From Cheilinus undulatus (taxonomy: Eukaryota > Chordata > Actinopteri > Labriformes > Labridae), in assembly GCF_018320785.1 (NCBI RefSeq), contig NC_054866.1, forward strand, positions 10,126,385 to 10,190,384: 64,000 nt of DNA. Direction: 5' to 3'. The notes under the pieces are model-generated. The model had not been told where the DNA came from. It was given only the letters and a program-made list of their open reading frames with translations, and searched no databases. Both the position numbers and the translations under genes were made by a program. Positions 1-11,740 of the stretch are shown one piece after another; the first letter of the stretch is position 1; each line of letters starts with the position of its first letter.

Positions 1-1144
1 ATCAACAATGACCAAGCCTTTTCACATTTGGTTCCTCCTGACCTGGTCTATCAAAGGGACAAATAATTATCCGACACACAACAGAAACTATCACTATCAT
101 TTATCTCTGTAAAACATATTCACATTTTGCACACGTGGTACTCCAGTGCGTAAAATGTGCTTGATTCCCATTTAAGAGCACAAATGTCATAAAGGACTAT
201 TTTTTCAAACCTTTCAAAACTGGTCTATCTTGTAGAGTATCTTGTCTCTTGTTGATCTTTGGCTGGCTGTGATTGGTCTCTACAGCCAAGAAAACAATAG
301 AAGAAGAAACTGGAGCATTGTGATTGGCTGACAGGCTTACAGGAAGTTATTGTCTTTTTACTTATAATGTCAAAATGGTTAGTTTACTTTGGTTTTTAAC
401 CTTATGGTCCACTTAGGAGCCTACAACAAGTCACAGAAAACACGGACATTTTAAACCACAACATTTTAAGTTTTTTTTACACTCTACATAAAAAATTCAA
501 ATGGACCAGAAAGAGACAATAGAAATAATCTGTCAAGGCAGCGTGATTCATTTGCAGTCTGCACATGGCTGTGCTTTGGGACGGGCTAGGGGCCCCGGCA
601 GCACCTGCTGCTTGTTAAGAAAAGTAAGAACGACGCATGCTTTCATGTTAGACTCGAACTAAAACTAGACAAAATTATAAAGTTTCAAAATGACTGAAAT
701 GTGACTAAAACTGATGAGCATTTTAATCTAGACACTAAGTGTAGACACAAAATTGCTACCAAAATCAATGTTGGAAGTGACGCACTATAAATAATCCATT
801 AGAGTACTCAGAATACTTTTTTGTTGTACCATAACGTCTTACTTTTTCAAGTAATCCATGATTAGTTACACAAATTAGTTAGACAAATATCATCCCAAAT
901 AGGGAGAGATGATCAGATCAAGTGTTTTCATGGACACTGATCTAAACGACTGTCAGCATAAACCAACCCTCTTGATTGGAATAAAATTTCTTTTTGAATG
1001 AGCCAAATCGGAAGATTTTATTCAGAATGAATTGTTTATATGAAGAATTTTTATTCAGATCAGGCATTTATTCTGATTACAAGTGGTACTGCCAAAAATG
1101 AATACTGTAAAACATTAAAAATGCTAACACAATTTAAAGACTAT
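1..1144. other. No recognisable gene
   Basis: AT-rich sequence without a long open frame, a convincing exon, or a repeat that I can assign. It stops at the target-site duplication of the hAT-type element that follows. Confidence 0.5.
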
Positions 1145-1152
1145 GCATTGAT

Positions 1153-1637
1153 TAGGGGTTGTATGATGTGAGAGTTTTTAAAGTTGATAAAGTTGAGTCG
1201 ACTTCAACTAGTCATTGTGGAAATCATGAATGAATCTACAAGAGAAGGGGATAAACATTTTTTGGTGCGAATGCAAACAAAAGGTTAATATGGTATATGA
1301 GCTAGAATTTACAACTTGATGTACTGTCACTAGATTTCTAGAGTGGCACATTATCTGCCCTACCTGCCATGTTCTTGGTGCCCATTGTGGTGTTTTATGT
1401 TAATTCAGCCTTTATTTACCCATGATGCTGCTTGGTTTGGCATGTGAAAGTGATGAAGCACATTTATCAGTAATCTGTGGTCTAGAGTGTCAAACCCCTT
1501 AGATAAGTCAATAAAAAGGGCTTAACATTAGGCATCTTAAAAGCCTAATTTTGTAATGAGTGACTAGTCGACTTCAGGCCAAAAGAGTCATCACACAGCA
1601 GTAAAGTCGACTGGTCGACTCGTCTATGCAGCTCCTA
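1153..1637 (+). mobile_element. Non-autonomous hAT-type element, family 1, short copy
   Basis: The element begins TAGGGGTTGTATGATG and ends TATGCAGCTCCTA, so its ends are imperfect inverted repeats. It is flanked by a perfect 8-bp direct repeat, GCATTGAT, at 1145-1152 and 1638-1645. An 8-bp target duplication is the hallmark of the hAT superfamily. Both subterminal regions are rich in GTCGACT and ACTAGTC words, which are themselves palindromic. The body has no transposase frame. A second, longer copy in the opposite orientation lies at 10342-11276. Confidence 0.85.
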
Positions 1638-1645
1638 GCATTGAT

Positions 1646-2669
1646 AATGTAGAATTGGGAGAATAGTGGCTCTTAGTTTGCATTGCAGTGATTCACCCAG
1701 CCTCTGTTACGTCCCATCCTGTATTTACATAAGCTACGCCGGGGTCATTTACTGACATACGCAAGTCGTGATTTCGCTTGAGTAACCACTGTTTACTGAC
1801 AGTTACATAACAGTCACTGCACACTGTCATACATGAGAAATATGACATATCGTTCTAAATAGTATGTATTTTAATTTGCTTTATTATGTTCTAATAATTT
1901 AATAATTTCAAATCAAGAGTTATTAGGCTAATCATTTCTGTCATGCGTTTAAAGGTGCATTTTTTTCTCATGTTTAATCCACCACAGGCTGCACCAACTA
2001 TCACAGGCAATTCTAAATAACACTATGTGAAATAAAGTGTAAGCTACGCTATCAAAATAATGAACAAGGGAATTATAAATTTGGAACTTTAAGTTTCTTT
2101 TTTTGGCAACTAACCTACCACATACTGAACAGGGATCCAAAAACCACGGTACAAATTGAACCATGACACCTCTGAGACGTTACACCCCAAATATCGTGAT
2201 GTGAAGAGCTGGTGATGCTGCTTCATATCAGCTTACTTAATTTCAAAATGATCCTTACTGCCTGAAGTCAGGTAGCATAACAGTATCTGTAGCTCATTCT
2301 TGTATGTGCTAAATACATAAGAGCAGCCTAAACTCAGGCTGTTTATCTTTCTCTGGATGGGTCAGGAAGAAATGCTGCAGGATTCATAGTATGCCCACTT
2401 CCGTATGTCACGGCTGCTACTGAATATTGAAAAAGTTTCGATTCAATCATGTACACCTAAGCTCCGGTAAATTTCATGGTGTTTCCACAGACATAAGAAT
2501 AAAAGTCCCAGCTAATACAAACAAGGAACATGTTTTTTAAATTTAACATATATAAATGTACAGATGGATTTCAAAGTTTATGCATTTGCACACAGACCTC
2601 CTGTAGTTCCTTTAATGTCTCTTATTTTGAAAATACTCAATCTTCTTATACTGTCATCCTATATTTATC
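1646..2669. other. No recognisable gene
   Basis: AT-rich intergenic sequence. Short open frames on both strands show no domain, splice context or compositional sign of coding. Confidence 0.5.

Positions 2670-2702
<33 letters not shown>
2670..2702. repeat. Compound (TA)n(CA)n microsatellite
   Basis: About seven TA units run directly into about nine CA units. Confidence 0.95.
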
Positions 2703-2777
2703 TTTTTAGTAATACTTTTCAACCAAAATACAGAATCCACTTCTATATTCTTCAAAGTAAAATTAAAGTATACTTAC

Positions 2778-2850
2778 TGTGTAGAGGAAATGCTCAGTTC
2801 TCTGCTGGCTGGAGCGTGTGGGTTCGACTGTGGATGCTTGACTTAGTGTT
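2778..2850 (-). promoter_or_regulatory. Possible first exon and promoter of a minus-strand gene lying off the left edge
   Basis: Read on the minus strand, a stretch ends CTACACA followed by the strong donor gtaagtat at about 2777. About 70-100 bases upstream there are TATA-like AT patches (minus strand TTATTTAG near 2880). The layout resembles the non-coding first exon proposed for gene A near 21.05 kb. No downstream coding exon was found between 1 and 2777, so this rests on a donor and a weak TATA motif only. Confidence 0.2.
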
Positions 2851-2934
2851 TGTATATGCAAGGCGGGGACAAACTCTAAATAACGCCTGCTTAAAAGGAG
2901 CAGATGAGGAAAGATGACTTCACTGCTCTACAGA

Positions 2935-3003
2935 GGGTAGGAAGGAAAGGAGGGAGGGAGGAATAGGAGTGAGAGAAGGGAAGGGGGAGATGAAAAAAAA
3001 GTA
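2935..3003. repeat. Purine-rich low-complexity tract
   Basis: About 70 bases of G and A in runs such as GGAGGGAGGGAGG, ending in an A run. Several G-triplets lie close together. No gene is attached to it. Confidence 0.8.
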
Positions 3004-3654
3004 AAGTTCATCCTTAAATGGGCAATGGCCTTTCAGCAGCTCCCTCTCCCTGCCTGTGCGTCTCTTCCCCTCTCGTCTAGTTTAGAGCCTGGCCTTATTT
3101 GGGTAGAGCTGCTCCATGTAGAGAGAGCAGCCAGGCAGCGTCAGTTTGGTCAGCAGGAATTCTCCAAATACTTTCAGCACATCGCTGCTAGTTTAAGAGA
3201 GAACAAGGTGTAAAAAGAGAAAGAGGATGGGGGCTGAGAGAAAAGGGGATGGAGCAGGAGGAGATGGTACCTAGAGAAACTGAGAAGGACTTAATGACTA
3301 AGAAATGGAATAATTGTGTGCTTCTGAACCATCATTGGAAAAAAATGTGAAAAATGAATCTTTATAAGTGTTTTAGCCATGGAGCAGAGGGAATGAGAAG
3401 AATCCTGCAGAGAGGAGAGGAATGGAAACAACTAAATCAACACAACATCATACCACTGGGTTAAAAAAATTCACCCAGCAATTCACCCGGCATTTCGTAC
3501 GCCATAACCACAGATCAGCAGTAAGGAAGAGGAACATGCAGGCCAGACAGGGCTTTAATATCAGAGTTGATTCACATCTGCAAATGTTCAATCTGGCTTT
3601 TTAAATGTATGGAAAACTGCCACACACCACTTGCTAAAACTACTCAGTAAGATA

Positions 3655-3968
3655 TACTGTATGGACAAAAGTATTTGGCCATACCTGTTAATTATTGAAT
3701 TCAGGTGTTTAAATCAGACCTGTTGCCACAGGTGTAAAACATCGAGCACCTGGCCATGCAGTCTCCATCTGCAAACATTTGTGATACAATAAGGGTCGTT
3801 CTGAAGAGCGCATATTTCATCCCTGCTGGATATTTCACAGTCAACTGTAAGTGATATTACTAAGAAGTGGAAGTGTTTAGGAGCAACAGCAACTCAGCCA
3901 TGACGCAGAAGACCATCATGAACAGGTTTCCATGGCTGAACCGGCATGCAACCTTCGCATCACAAAGT
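3655..3968 (+). mobile_element. Truncated Tc1-like transposon, 5' part
   Basis: The sequence beginning TATGGACAAAAGTATTTGGC matches, from memory, the terminal repeat of an abundant teleost Tc1-like family. The following text (CCATGCAGTCTCCATCTGC, then AACATTTGTGATACAATAAG) matches the N-terminal coding part of its transposase. The copy jumps internally to a CATGGCTGAACCGGCATGCA piece and stops. There is no right inverted repeat, and the coding sequence is decayed. Confidence 0.75.
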
Positions 3969-3989
3969 AGCATGTATTTAAATATAATG

Positions 3990-5639
3990 TCATTACAGTC
4001 CCTTAAAGAGTTCCCTATAGTCAGATATCTGCCAGGGGAAAGAAAGAGATGCAGTCATGTCTTCTGTAGCACAATAATAATGTTGATAATAATACAGTAT
4101 GATAGGAACAAGGTGCTGAGCAGGAGGTATATATGAATGAAAATGAGTTTCTCTGTTATTCTAGGACCTACTCTGATTAGCAGGTAGCTGAGATTCAAAC
4201 CAAGCTCCCTGACCAGCCGGTATTCCCAGTAAATTGTTTATTCTTTAATTGTAAGTGGAGAGGAGAGAGATCCTGGATGAACTACTGACGTAGTGAGAGT
4301 GCAGCGAACTTCGCTGTCAATTCGAAAGTGTTTTCCAGTGTACATTAATCAGCAAGTACAGCACAGAGTTCCTTCATCATCATGCAGCTCCTTTTTTATG
4401 TGTTGATGCAGCGCCCAGCGGGTCATTTTGAACATCATGACTGAGTATTTTTGCATTAGTTGGGAGACATCTAGCCTTTTTTGTATGTCAGGATTATGCA
4501 GGATTAACATGCATATTAACATCTGGCTTTTTTCACATTGTTTAATGGCGGCTCTTATTTCCAGACAATGTGTGACGTCCTGCAAGGATGAGATAAATGT
4601 GAAGGAGGACAGTGATGAAACAGATAGAAAGGAAAGAGAGAGACAACAAGAACCGAAGGATAAGATGGAGGAGAAAAGTGAGATCAGGATGGAGAAATGG
4701 AAAGGACTAGAGTGGGATAAAGATAAGATGAAAGAGGAGAGGAGGAGGGGGAGAATGAGGAGGTGAAGAAGGGGGATGTTGAAGGATTTGGGGGGGTAGG
4801 AGGGATAGAAGTGGATGGGAGTAAGGAGAATAACAGATCGATCATAGTTCAGGCAAACAACTCCATGTAAGTCCAGGGTCTCTTCCACTACAGTCAGTGA
4901 TATCCTCCACCCCTCTCTATCTTCATTTAATTACACTCCTGCACTAAACTCCTGTTAGGTGAGCTGCTGAGTTTGTTAATAGTACAACAAAAAGTAGATG
5001 TTAAATGTGTATCTTTGTTTTTTAAAGCTTTCATTATTTTCATAGTTATGTTGAATGTCTATCAAATTTGCTGCAGGGAAGTTGAAAGACTGCAATGATT
5101 TATTGTAATTTCATGTTTCATGACATTTTAAATAGAAAGTTTTTGTTGTTGTGTTTTGTTAGAAAATTATTTTCACACCACAGGGCAGCACCAGTGAGAA
5201 AAACTATTTGTAGAATCTCTGTTCTGAAATTTCTATTGCAATCTAAAAAGGGACTATTCCTTTATTACGCTGATATTTTTTATATTTAGGTCTTACTGTG
5301 TCTGAAATATTTTCTTAAGTTTTACCAGTGGATAATTTTAATAACTGTAACAATCACCCAGCGATAATATTATTATTTAAGTATCAATTCTGAGTCTGAT
5401 TTTAGCTCATTTGGTTGTTGTTCATTCAGGGTAATGCCCTGTTTTCTGTTAGCCTTGATTGATAATTTTATTCATTTATATTAATTTTTATTATAATCTT
5501 TCATATTTAAAAATAATCATAGTCATCATAGTCTCTAACCCTAACCCTTGCCACATTCGATGCATTTTAAATCCCAACAGTAACCTGATGGCAGAAGGAA
5601 TACAAGATTTTGAAAGGTTTTTTTTTACTTCCACTATCC
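3990..5639. other. No recognisable gene; purine-rich patch at 4590-4810
   Basis: The interval has no exon I can defend. At 4590-4810 the plus strand is dominated by GA, AAG and GAGG words. These create lysine/glutamate-rich open frames on plus and serine/leucine-rich ones on minus, which is what low-complexity DNA does rather than evidence of coding. A short telomere-like motif (two CTAACC units) lies near 5535. Poly(T) and poly(A) tracts follow near 5620-5655. Confidence 0.45.
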
Positions 5640-6170
5640 AAAAAAAAAAAAAACATCTAGCAGTCGAACCTTGCACACCGAGTCTGCTGCACTTTATTTG
5701 TATTCGCTGCAAAAATTCATCGAATGTGGCAAATTGTTTTATACTGCAATGAAAATTAGCAGTGAGGACAAGCCTGTGGCTCTGTCACTCCTTTAAAATC
5801 ACTCTTGCTGGGTGGGTGTGACAACAAACTTCTGCCTTCATGTGTTGTATTTCCATGGTTGAAATCCACATAATACGCTGGAAAACTGCAGTGTTTAACT
5901 GAAGTTTTTGAACAAGGGTGGGAGAGAGAGAGAGGAGAAATTACTCGAGGGTGAACAAACGAGGAAGCAAGAAGGAAGCAGCATGTGCTGATCTGAATCA
6001 TCAGTCACAAAATTTGCATAAAATCAAACCTGTTTCGAAGAAACAATGATGGACGAAAATGTCTGCACAAGTGTGCAAACGTGATTAGTACAACATGAAC
6101 TTGATTTTAGTTTTCAACATGCAAAAATTTGGACGAAAAACTGACTCATTGTGCAAAGACCTTTGGTTTT
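5640..6170. repeat. Dispersed repeat X, copy 1
   Basis: About 530 bases resemble 31265-31775 in the same orientation. Shared landmarks come in the same order: CCTTGCA, GCA.TTTATTTGT, CCTGTGGCT, then TTTCCATGGTTG, CACATAATAC, ATCATCAGTCAC and ATTTGCAT.AAATCAAA. I estimate roughly 65-70% identity by eye. I do not recognise the family. No inverted ends or target duplications were found, so the class (DNA element, SINE or LINE tail) is open. Confidence 0.6.
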
Positions 6171-6795
6171 ACTTGGCTGTTCAAGGGAATGACACCCTGA
6201 AGGCACTATAATGAACTCAATCAGTTTGGTTGGTTCTTTGCCCTCCTCGTTTGCTGAATCTCCTAGAGCAAATGTGAGGCAGGCCTTCCCTGGGGGGCAC
6301 CAAGGGACTTCAGGGGAGGCTTGAAACCATAAACTACTAAAAGGATGTGCTTTGCTAACTTCTTCTGTGCATTAGGCAAATTGAACAGGTTTTTCTGGTT
6401 AATGTAGAGTCAACTATTGAAGTCAGGATGTAATGGATTGCATTGGTCCTGATGGTGCTGCGGCCACAGTGATTAATAAGCAAAGATGTACAAGATAATG
6501 AAAGCATAAGGCTGTAAACCCTGGGGTCATACTAAGACAAAACATTCAGTCTAGCGACCAAACCAAGGGGATTTTTGACAGGCAGTAAAAGGGATTTTGG
6601 TCATTGAAGGTAAAAGACATTTAGAGCTGTAAACACTAAAACAGCTTGTGCAGGAGTAGATTCTTCACCAACAATGATCAAAAGTGTGTACCAGGCAAGG
6701 TTGAGGGTGGAGGATGATCTGCTGTTATGCACAGATGCAAACTAATAGTTCCCACTAAATCAGAGCATAGACCATAATAATCAGGTTGTATAGGC

Positions 6796-7693
6796 CAGTG
6801 GTTCCCAAAGTGGGATCCAGACCCCTAGGAGGGTCGCGAGACACTAAGAGGTGGTCACGAGATGCCTTCAAAAAACAAAGAATATTTCTAAATGATTTTG
6901 AATTGTATATTTTGCCCATTTTTGTAGAACTATATGCATACAATTAGTTCAATTTGAACTAGAACATGGTCATCTTGTGAAATTTGTGTTGAAATTAAAG
7001 TAATGCTTACAAAATCCTTAAAGGGGATATATTTTACCCTTTTGAGAGAAGTTGATATTGTTCTCAGAGGCCCTCAAAACATGCCTGTGAAGACTGTTGC
7101 TGAAGAAAGCACTCCAGTATTGGATTATTGCATGTCTAAAACCCCCTCTGTTTCAGCCCTGCTCAGAACGAGTGGTTTCTGTGTCTGTGGCTTTAAATGT
7201 AAATGAGCCGTCTGACTCCGCCCCTGACCATACCCCTCTCAGGAAATTTATGTGGCAGTCCTGACAATATCATTTAGCAGACTCTTTCATCCAAGGTTAA
7301 GGACTTGGCCTAAAGGCCCAAACTGTACATGGATTATGCTCTGACCAGGATTTGAACCATCAATCTGACCAGAGTCAGCAGGGTAACCCACTGAGCTATC
7401 CAGCATCCCAGGTCTTTCTTTCAAGTGGGGAGGGCCACTGAACCTAGGGGTCAGGCTAACTCCCCACATGACATCATGAGGGGAACATTTGAGAACGGCT
7501 TGTTTCAGCACACATTTTCTGAAAGGTGGTGGGGGGATTTTCTGATTCTTTAAATTTAGGTCTGCACATGACTATTCTTATATGGCACAGCTATGTTCAG
7601 CCACGCCTTAAGCACCATTAGTGACCGTAGGGGTCCCCGGTCTCCATTAGTGTTATTTTGGGGGTCACAGGCTGAAAAGTTTGGGGACCCCTG
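6796..7693 (+). mobile_element. hAT element, 898 bp, non-autonomous
   Basis: The left end is CAGTGGTTCCCAAAGTGGGA. The right end, read on the minus strand, is CAGGGGTCCCCAAACTTTTC. These are the CAG..GTCCCCAAA type ends of hAT elements. The copy is flanked by a perfect 8-bp duplication, GTATAGGC, at 6788-6795 and 7694-7701. No transposase frame survives. A patch at about 7262-7420 (CATTTAGCAGACTCTTTCATCC through ACCCACTGAGCTATCC) resembles a widespread teleost short repeat and may be a nested insertion. Confidence 0.85.
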
Positions 7694-7701
7694 GTATAGG
7701 C

Positions 7702-9611
7702 AATAAGTTTATTGGGAAAGATGGATGTGTAAGAACACATGCAGACCAAAATATCAGAAATATAAACATGCTCAAAGATGAGACATAAATGTTTGAAAAT
7801 ATAGTTGTTAAAATTAGATTTTTAATGGAGGTGGAGGTCCACAGAATAAATTATTTTCTCTTGGTGGAGGCTCACTTTCCCACACTTTGAAAACACCTGA
7901 CCTAGAGGGAAACCAACTCTCTTTGCTTGACTGATGATCCTGGAGCAGAGACTTGGAGCAATGTCATTCAGGTTAAGAGTATATTTTTAAAACACTTCCT
8001 AATTAAAGAAACTTGATCAACAGACCTGGGCAGCACATCCTGTAATTAGTGCAGTAGGTCTGAGGTAGAAAATTTGAAAAGAGGAAAAAAAAATAAAAAT
8101 AGACGAAAAAAATATATGGTAAATATTGTAATGCTGGCTTGTCGGACAGGATGATCTTTGATTCCCTTTGAGCCCAGTCAAGTTTGGACCTAAGAGTAGG
8201 GTGTGGAGAGCCTGACCTGACCTGGTTTCAGACCATGAGACACCTTGGACCGAGCTCGGGCTCTGGGAGAGAATCTAACCTTTGTTGTTTTGTAAAAACA
8301 CTTTGTGAACTACGGTTTTGTTGATAAGACTCCTAAATTCAAAGTTAGCTGTTGAGGTGGGCAGAGCTGAGAGATGCATCTAGTCTTCACTCAGAAATGT
8401 CTGGAGGGCATCAGAGCTCAAATTTGATGGTAGAGATTATGATCCATCTTAAGTGGCAAAAACATAACTGAGGTACAGCAACAGAAAGGCAGCTCAGGTA
8501 GCTTTGTGGAGTACGTAATAGCTCACTTCTTTCTACATTGTTGCTGTAGTGCTAACACTATTTGTAGATCATTGCTTATCTTTTGAAAGCTTTAGTTGAT
8601 TGGTTTGGTTTCAGTTTGATGCAAAGGTAAATCATGTTTTCACTGAAAAGTCTGATTCTTTTGCCTGTTCAGTTTGTTTGACACCAGACCATATTTTACA
8701 ATTAAAGTATTGCTCATTAAGTTACAGACTCACAATCCAGTGCTTCCTGCAGATCCGAGCATCCTTTCTGAATGACTCACTTGCAGTGAATGTTTAAAGT
8801 CAGGGTCTCTGTATCTGTTTGGATGTGTGAAAATGTGTGGAGCATGTGTGAGCTTTTTACATCATGTGTTTATGTGTTAAACGGAAGGACACTCACTCAG
8901 CCTGTCTGTGGTTTATAATCATTTATAATGAGCCTCCATAAAAGGCGGTGGTTTACAAGGATACTCAGCTGTCATCGGTTAAATGTTGGCAGCAGAATGT
9001 TATGACCCACTGTTATCATTCCCAGATGATATTCAAGCCTCTGGCTGCTACCAATTTCCATTCATGGATGCATCTGCATGTGTGAGACGTATCTGTGTAT
9101 GTACGTGTGTTGGATAAGGAGCTAAAGAACAGCAGGTGAAATTAAAAGAAAATAAATCCTGGATAAAAACACACAACACTCAGTGTACATCATGTTCAGA
9201 AGTCCTAGAAAAAGGTAAGAACATATTCAGAATACTCTGAATCACAGAACTGAAGCCAGTAACAAAAGGCTGTAAAAACTAGACCCTCAGAGAAATATGA
9301 GTCAGTAAATCTAAAGGGAACTCACAGATTAAGCATTAAGGATGATTTGTTTGCAAAGAGATGGACTTAAATTGAATATATATAATATATGAGATATATG
9401 TCTGTGGGTGTGTAAAAGACACAGTTTGATAGCGGTGGTGATATTCAATGCAAGACATTTTTGCTCCTTATGGCCTGCAGAAGAAGATTTAAAACCTCAG
9501 AGCTCAGACTGCATTCAGAGGTGGTCTAGGATGCCTTTGTCTGAACTGGTTTAGTAGTGTTAACACCACAAGTTCTATTATGCAATAGTCTGCCTGTAAA
9601 TGAAAGGCAGG
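7702..9611. other. No recognisable gene
   Basis: Intergenic sequence between two hAT elements. It has AT-rich and GT-rich patches but no exon, conserved domain or repeat I can name. Confidence 0.45.
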
Positions 9612-9619
9612 GCTTAATA

Positions 9620-9764
9620 CAGTAGTTCCCAACCTTAGGGGGAAAGCGTGCATATCCCTTTTTTAGGGTTTATCAGTGAAATAATTAAAATCTGTGTTAA
9701 TTTTTGATGGTGGGGGGGGGCTGCTTTTCTTAGGTACATGTAAGGGGGGCTCCAAGAAACACTG
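9620..9764 (+). mobile_element. hAT-type MITE, 145 bp
   Basis: The left end is CAGTAGTTCCCAACCTTAGG. The right end, read on the minus strand, is CAGTGTTTCTTGGAGCCCCC. It is flanked by a perfect 8-bp duplication, GCTTAATA, at 9612-9619 and 9765-9772. The right duplication is followed by another CTTAATAC, so the exact boundary could shift slightly. The body is AT-rich with a G run and has no coding sequence. Confidence 0.85.
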
Positions 9765-10341
9765 GCTTAATACTTAATACTAGACTTCTCAGCTCAACTC
9801 ATGCAAACAAGTCTTCTTCCTCCCAAACAGCAATTCTCGTGGTAGTGTCCTGGGTTTTTAAAAGCTAGAAATGTTTTTAAAAATGTATGAGCTCACGGTT
9901 GTAGCAGACCTCATGTATTCCCAAAGCTTGTTCCACAGGTGTGGACCATGAAACCAAAATGCTGTCTTACCTTCTGCCTAACACAGTTTCCTTGTCTGAG
10001 TGAGAGCTGCATGAATCTCTTTCAGACCCTTTGTTTGTTTACTACCTTAGCCCCCAACATGACCGCCCCACCCCGTAATGCAACATGACGGGATGTAGGT
10101 TCCAAAGCACAATGCAATGGCTGCCACCAGGGTAGCGATTAGCTTGGATGTAGCTGTAGAAAAGCATGGTTTTAATCAAATCTCAACCACATTTCTTTAT
10201 TAAAACAAGAACAAAGAGCCACACTGAAAGCTTCTTTTAGCAGCAAAGATGCTTTTTGCACATCTTCAGATAGACTTCGACATGAATTTTTGGCACGAAC
10301 AAGATCCGATGTTAAAATAGTAGTTTAACTCAGGTTAGCAC

Positions 10342-11276
10342 AAGGGGCCGCATAGACTGGTCGACCAGTCGACTCGACTGATGTGTGATGACTCTTTTTG
10401 CTTGAAGTCGACTAGTCACTCATCACATGATTAGGCATTGCAATGCCTAATGTGTAGCTCTTTTTATTGATTCATAAAAGGTTTGACACTGTAGTCCACA
10501 GTTTACTGATAAATGTGCTTCATCATACTGGCATGTCAAACTAAGCAGCATCATGGTTTGCCACCTCTTCTTTTCTGGAGGTCCTAAAGGTGTGCATCAA
10601 GATTTAGTCTTAGGACCTATTTGATTCCCTGTTTATGTCTACAATTTCTGTGATAAATTTTGCAGGCCTTTAAGTCTTTAATCTACTTTAATCTTGTCTG
10701 CAGAAACTTAACTTGGTCTTAAATACTAATAAAACCAAATTCATGGTTAATACAAGTTCAAATACAAGTTAGTTACCAGGGAACATCCCACCAATTTTAA
10801 CTACACAAGGCTGACCTACTGAGCTAGTCTTAAAACTATAAATATCTGTGTTTTCTTACTGATCATGGCAATAGGTTTTTAGAGGGCATTTTATAGGTGG
10901 CCTCAGGTCTAAATGAGTTGAATAAAGGCTTAATTAACATAAAATGAAACCATGGACACCAAGAAGATGGCAGGTAGGTAGATAATGTGCCACTCAAGAA
11001 ATCTAGTGACAGTGCATCAGGTTTTTTTGTAAATTCAATGTTATATACCATATCAACCTTTTGTTGCTTGGACTCACACCAGAAATTATTTTTAAGCTGC
11101 ATGTTGTTAGAAGTATATGGGTTATGATTTTCAAAATATAGAAGTTATTGGTTATTTTATACTATTCTCTTCTCCTGTAGATTTTATTCATGATTGCATC
11201 AGTGACTAGGCGAAGTTGAGTTGACTTTTATCACATGAAAGTTGACTTTAAAAATTCACAAGTCATGCAACCCCTA
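10342..11276 (-). mobile_element. Non-autonomous hAT-type element, family 1, long copy
   Basis: This is the reverse-oriented sister of the element at 1153-1637. It is flanked by a perfect 8-bp duplication, GTTAGCAC, at 10334-10341 and 11277-11284. On the minus strand it begins TAGGGGTTGCATGACTTG and ends in a GTCGACT-rich subterminal block. It is 935 bp against 485 bp because about 360 bp of LINE-like sequence sits in its middle. Confidence 0.88.
10558..10918 (+). mobile_element. LINE reverse-transcriptase fragment nested in the hAT element
   Basis: Aligning the two family-1 hAT copies shows extra sequence only here. It lies between the shared words GCAGCATCATGG and AATAAAGGCT. In translation it gives GVHQDLVLGPI, which fits the GVPQGSxLGPxLF motif of non-LTR reverse transcriptases. 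It is followed by LNLVLNTNKTKFMV, which fits the downstream KTKxM motif. The frame is broken by stops. It may be the same LINE group as the fragment at 48.6-49.25 kb. Confidence 0.7.
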
Positions 11277-11548
11277 GTTAGCACTGGAGCTACATACAAC
11301 CTCATTTGGTCTGGTTGCTCTGATTGGGCCATCCTGGATATGACAGAACGTTCGTCCAATCACCTTCCAAGAATTTTTATAAAAGTCCTGCCCATTGTAT
11401 GGGAGGTTTCCCTGATGAAGGTGAAATTTATCCATGAAACAAAGTATGAAAAATAGAATAAATGAGCAGCACACTTCCTTTTTCTATTATTTGAAGTTCT
11501 GGTATTTCATTGACACATTTATGGAAATACAGTATCTCAAAATGCATC

Positions 11549-11554
11549 TTTATT
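11549..11554 (-). terminator. Poly(A) signal of gene A
   Basis: AATAAA on the minus strand, about 190 bases beyond the stop codon of gene A. Confidence 0.5.
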
Positions 11555-11740
11555 CTCCATGCTATACAAAAATATGACTGTACCTATCTGATGTGAGATC
11601 ATTAGTGCCTACATATGCAGAGGTCTGTCTGTGTGTTAGTCTTTAACTTGTGCTCTACTAAATCTATGGGGGCTGTGGAGAAATGTATGGATTCTTTTAA
11701 GGACATGGAGCGACAAAGTTTAGTTGGTCCAGATCCTTAG

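Larger units (their letters stand above)
10030..11475 (+). repeat. RecQ-like fragment repeat, copy 1, split by a hAT element
   Basis: At about 10187-10265 the plus strand reads ISLLKQEQRATLKASFSSKD, matching better-preserved copies at 13.3 and 22.2 kb. The LKxEQRxxLKAF pattern is like the start of a RecQ-family helicase domain. The usual 3' flank of this repeat (the GTTGCTCTGATTGGGCC type) resumes at 11285-11475. Everything between 10342 and 11276 is a later hAT insertion flanked by GTTAGCAC. The copy is a decayed, non-functional fragment. Confidence 0.6.

Noticed and set aside
2564-2917. 117-codon frame with a run of YIYTHTHTH
   Set aside because: It crosses a (TA)n(CA)n microsatellite and shows no other coding sign.
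4349-4888. Long minus-strand open frame (179 codons) overlapping a 112-codon plus-strand frame
   Set aside because: Both are driven by a GA-rich patch that yields Ser/Leu-rich text on one strand and Lys/Glu-rich text on the other. There is no domain, splice context or start context.
5530-5550. Interstitial telomere-like CTAACCCTAACCC
   Set aside because: Only two units are present, which is expected by chance in a window of this size.
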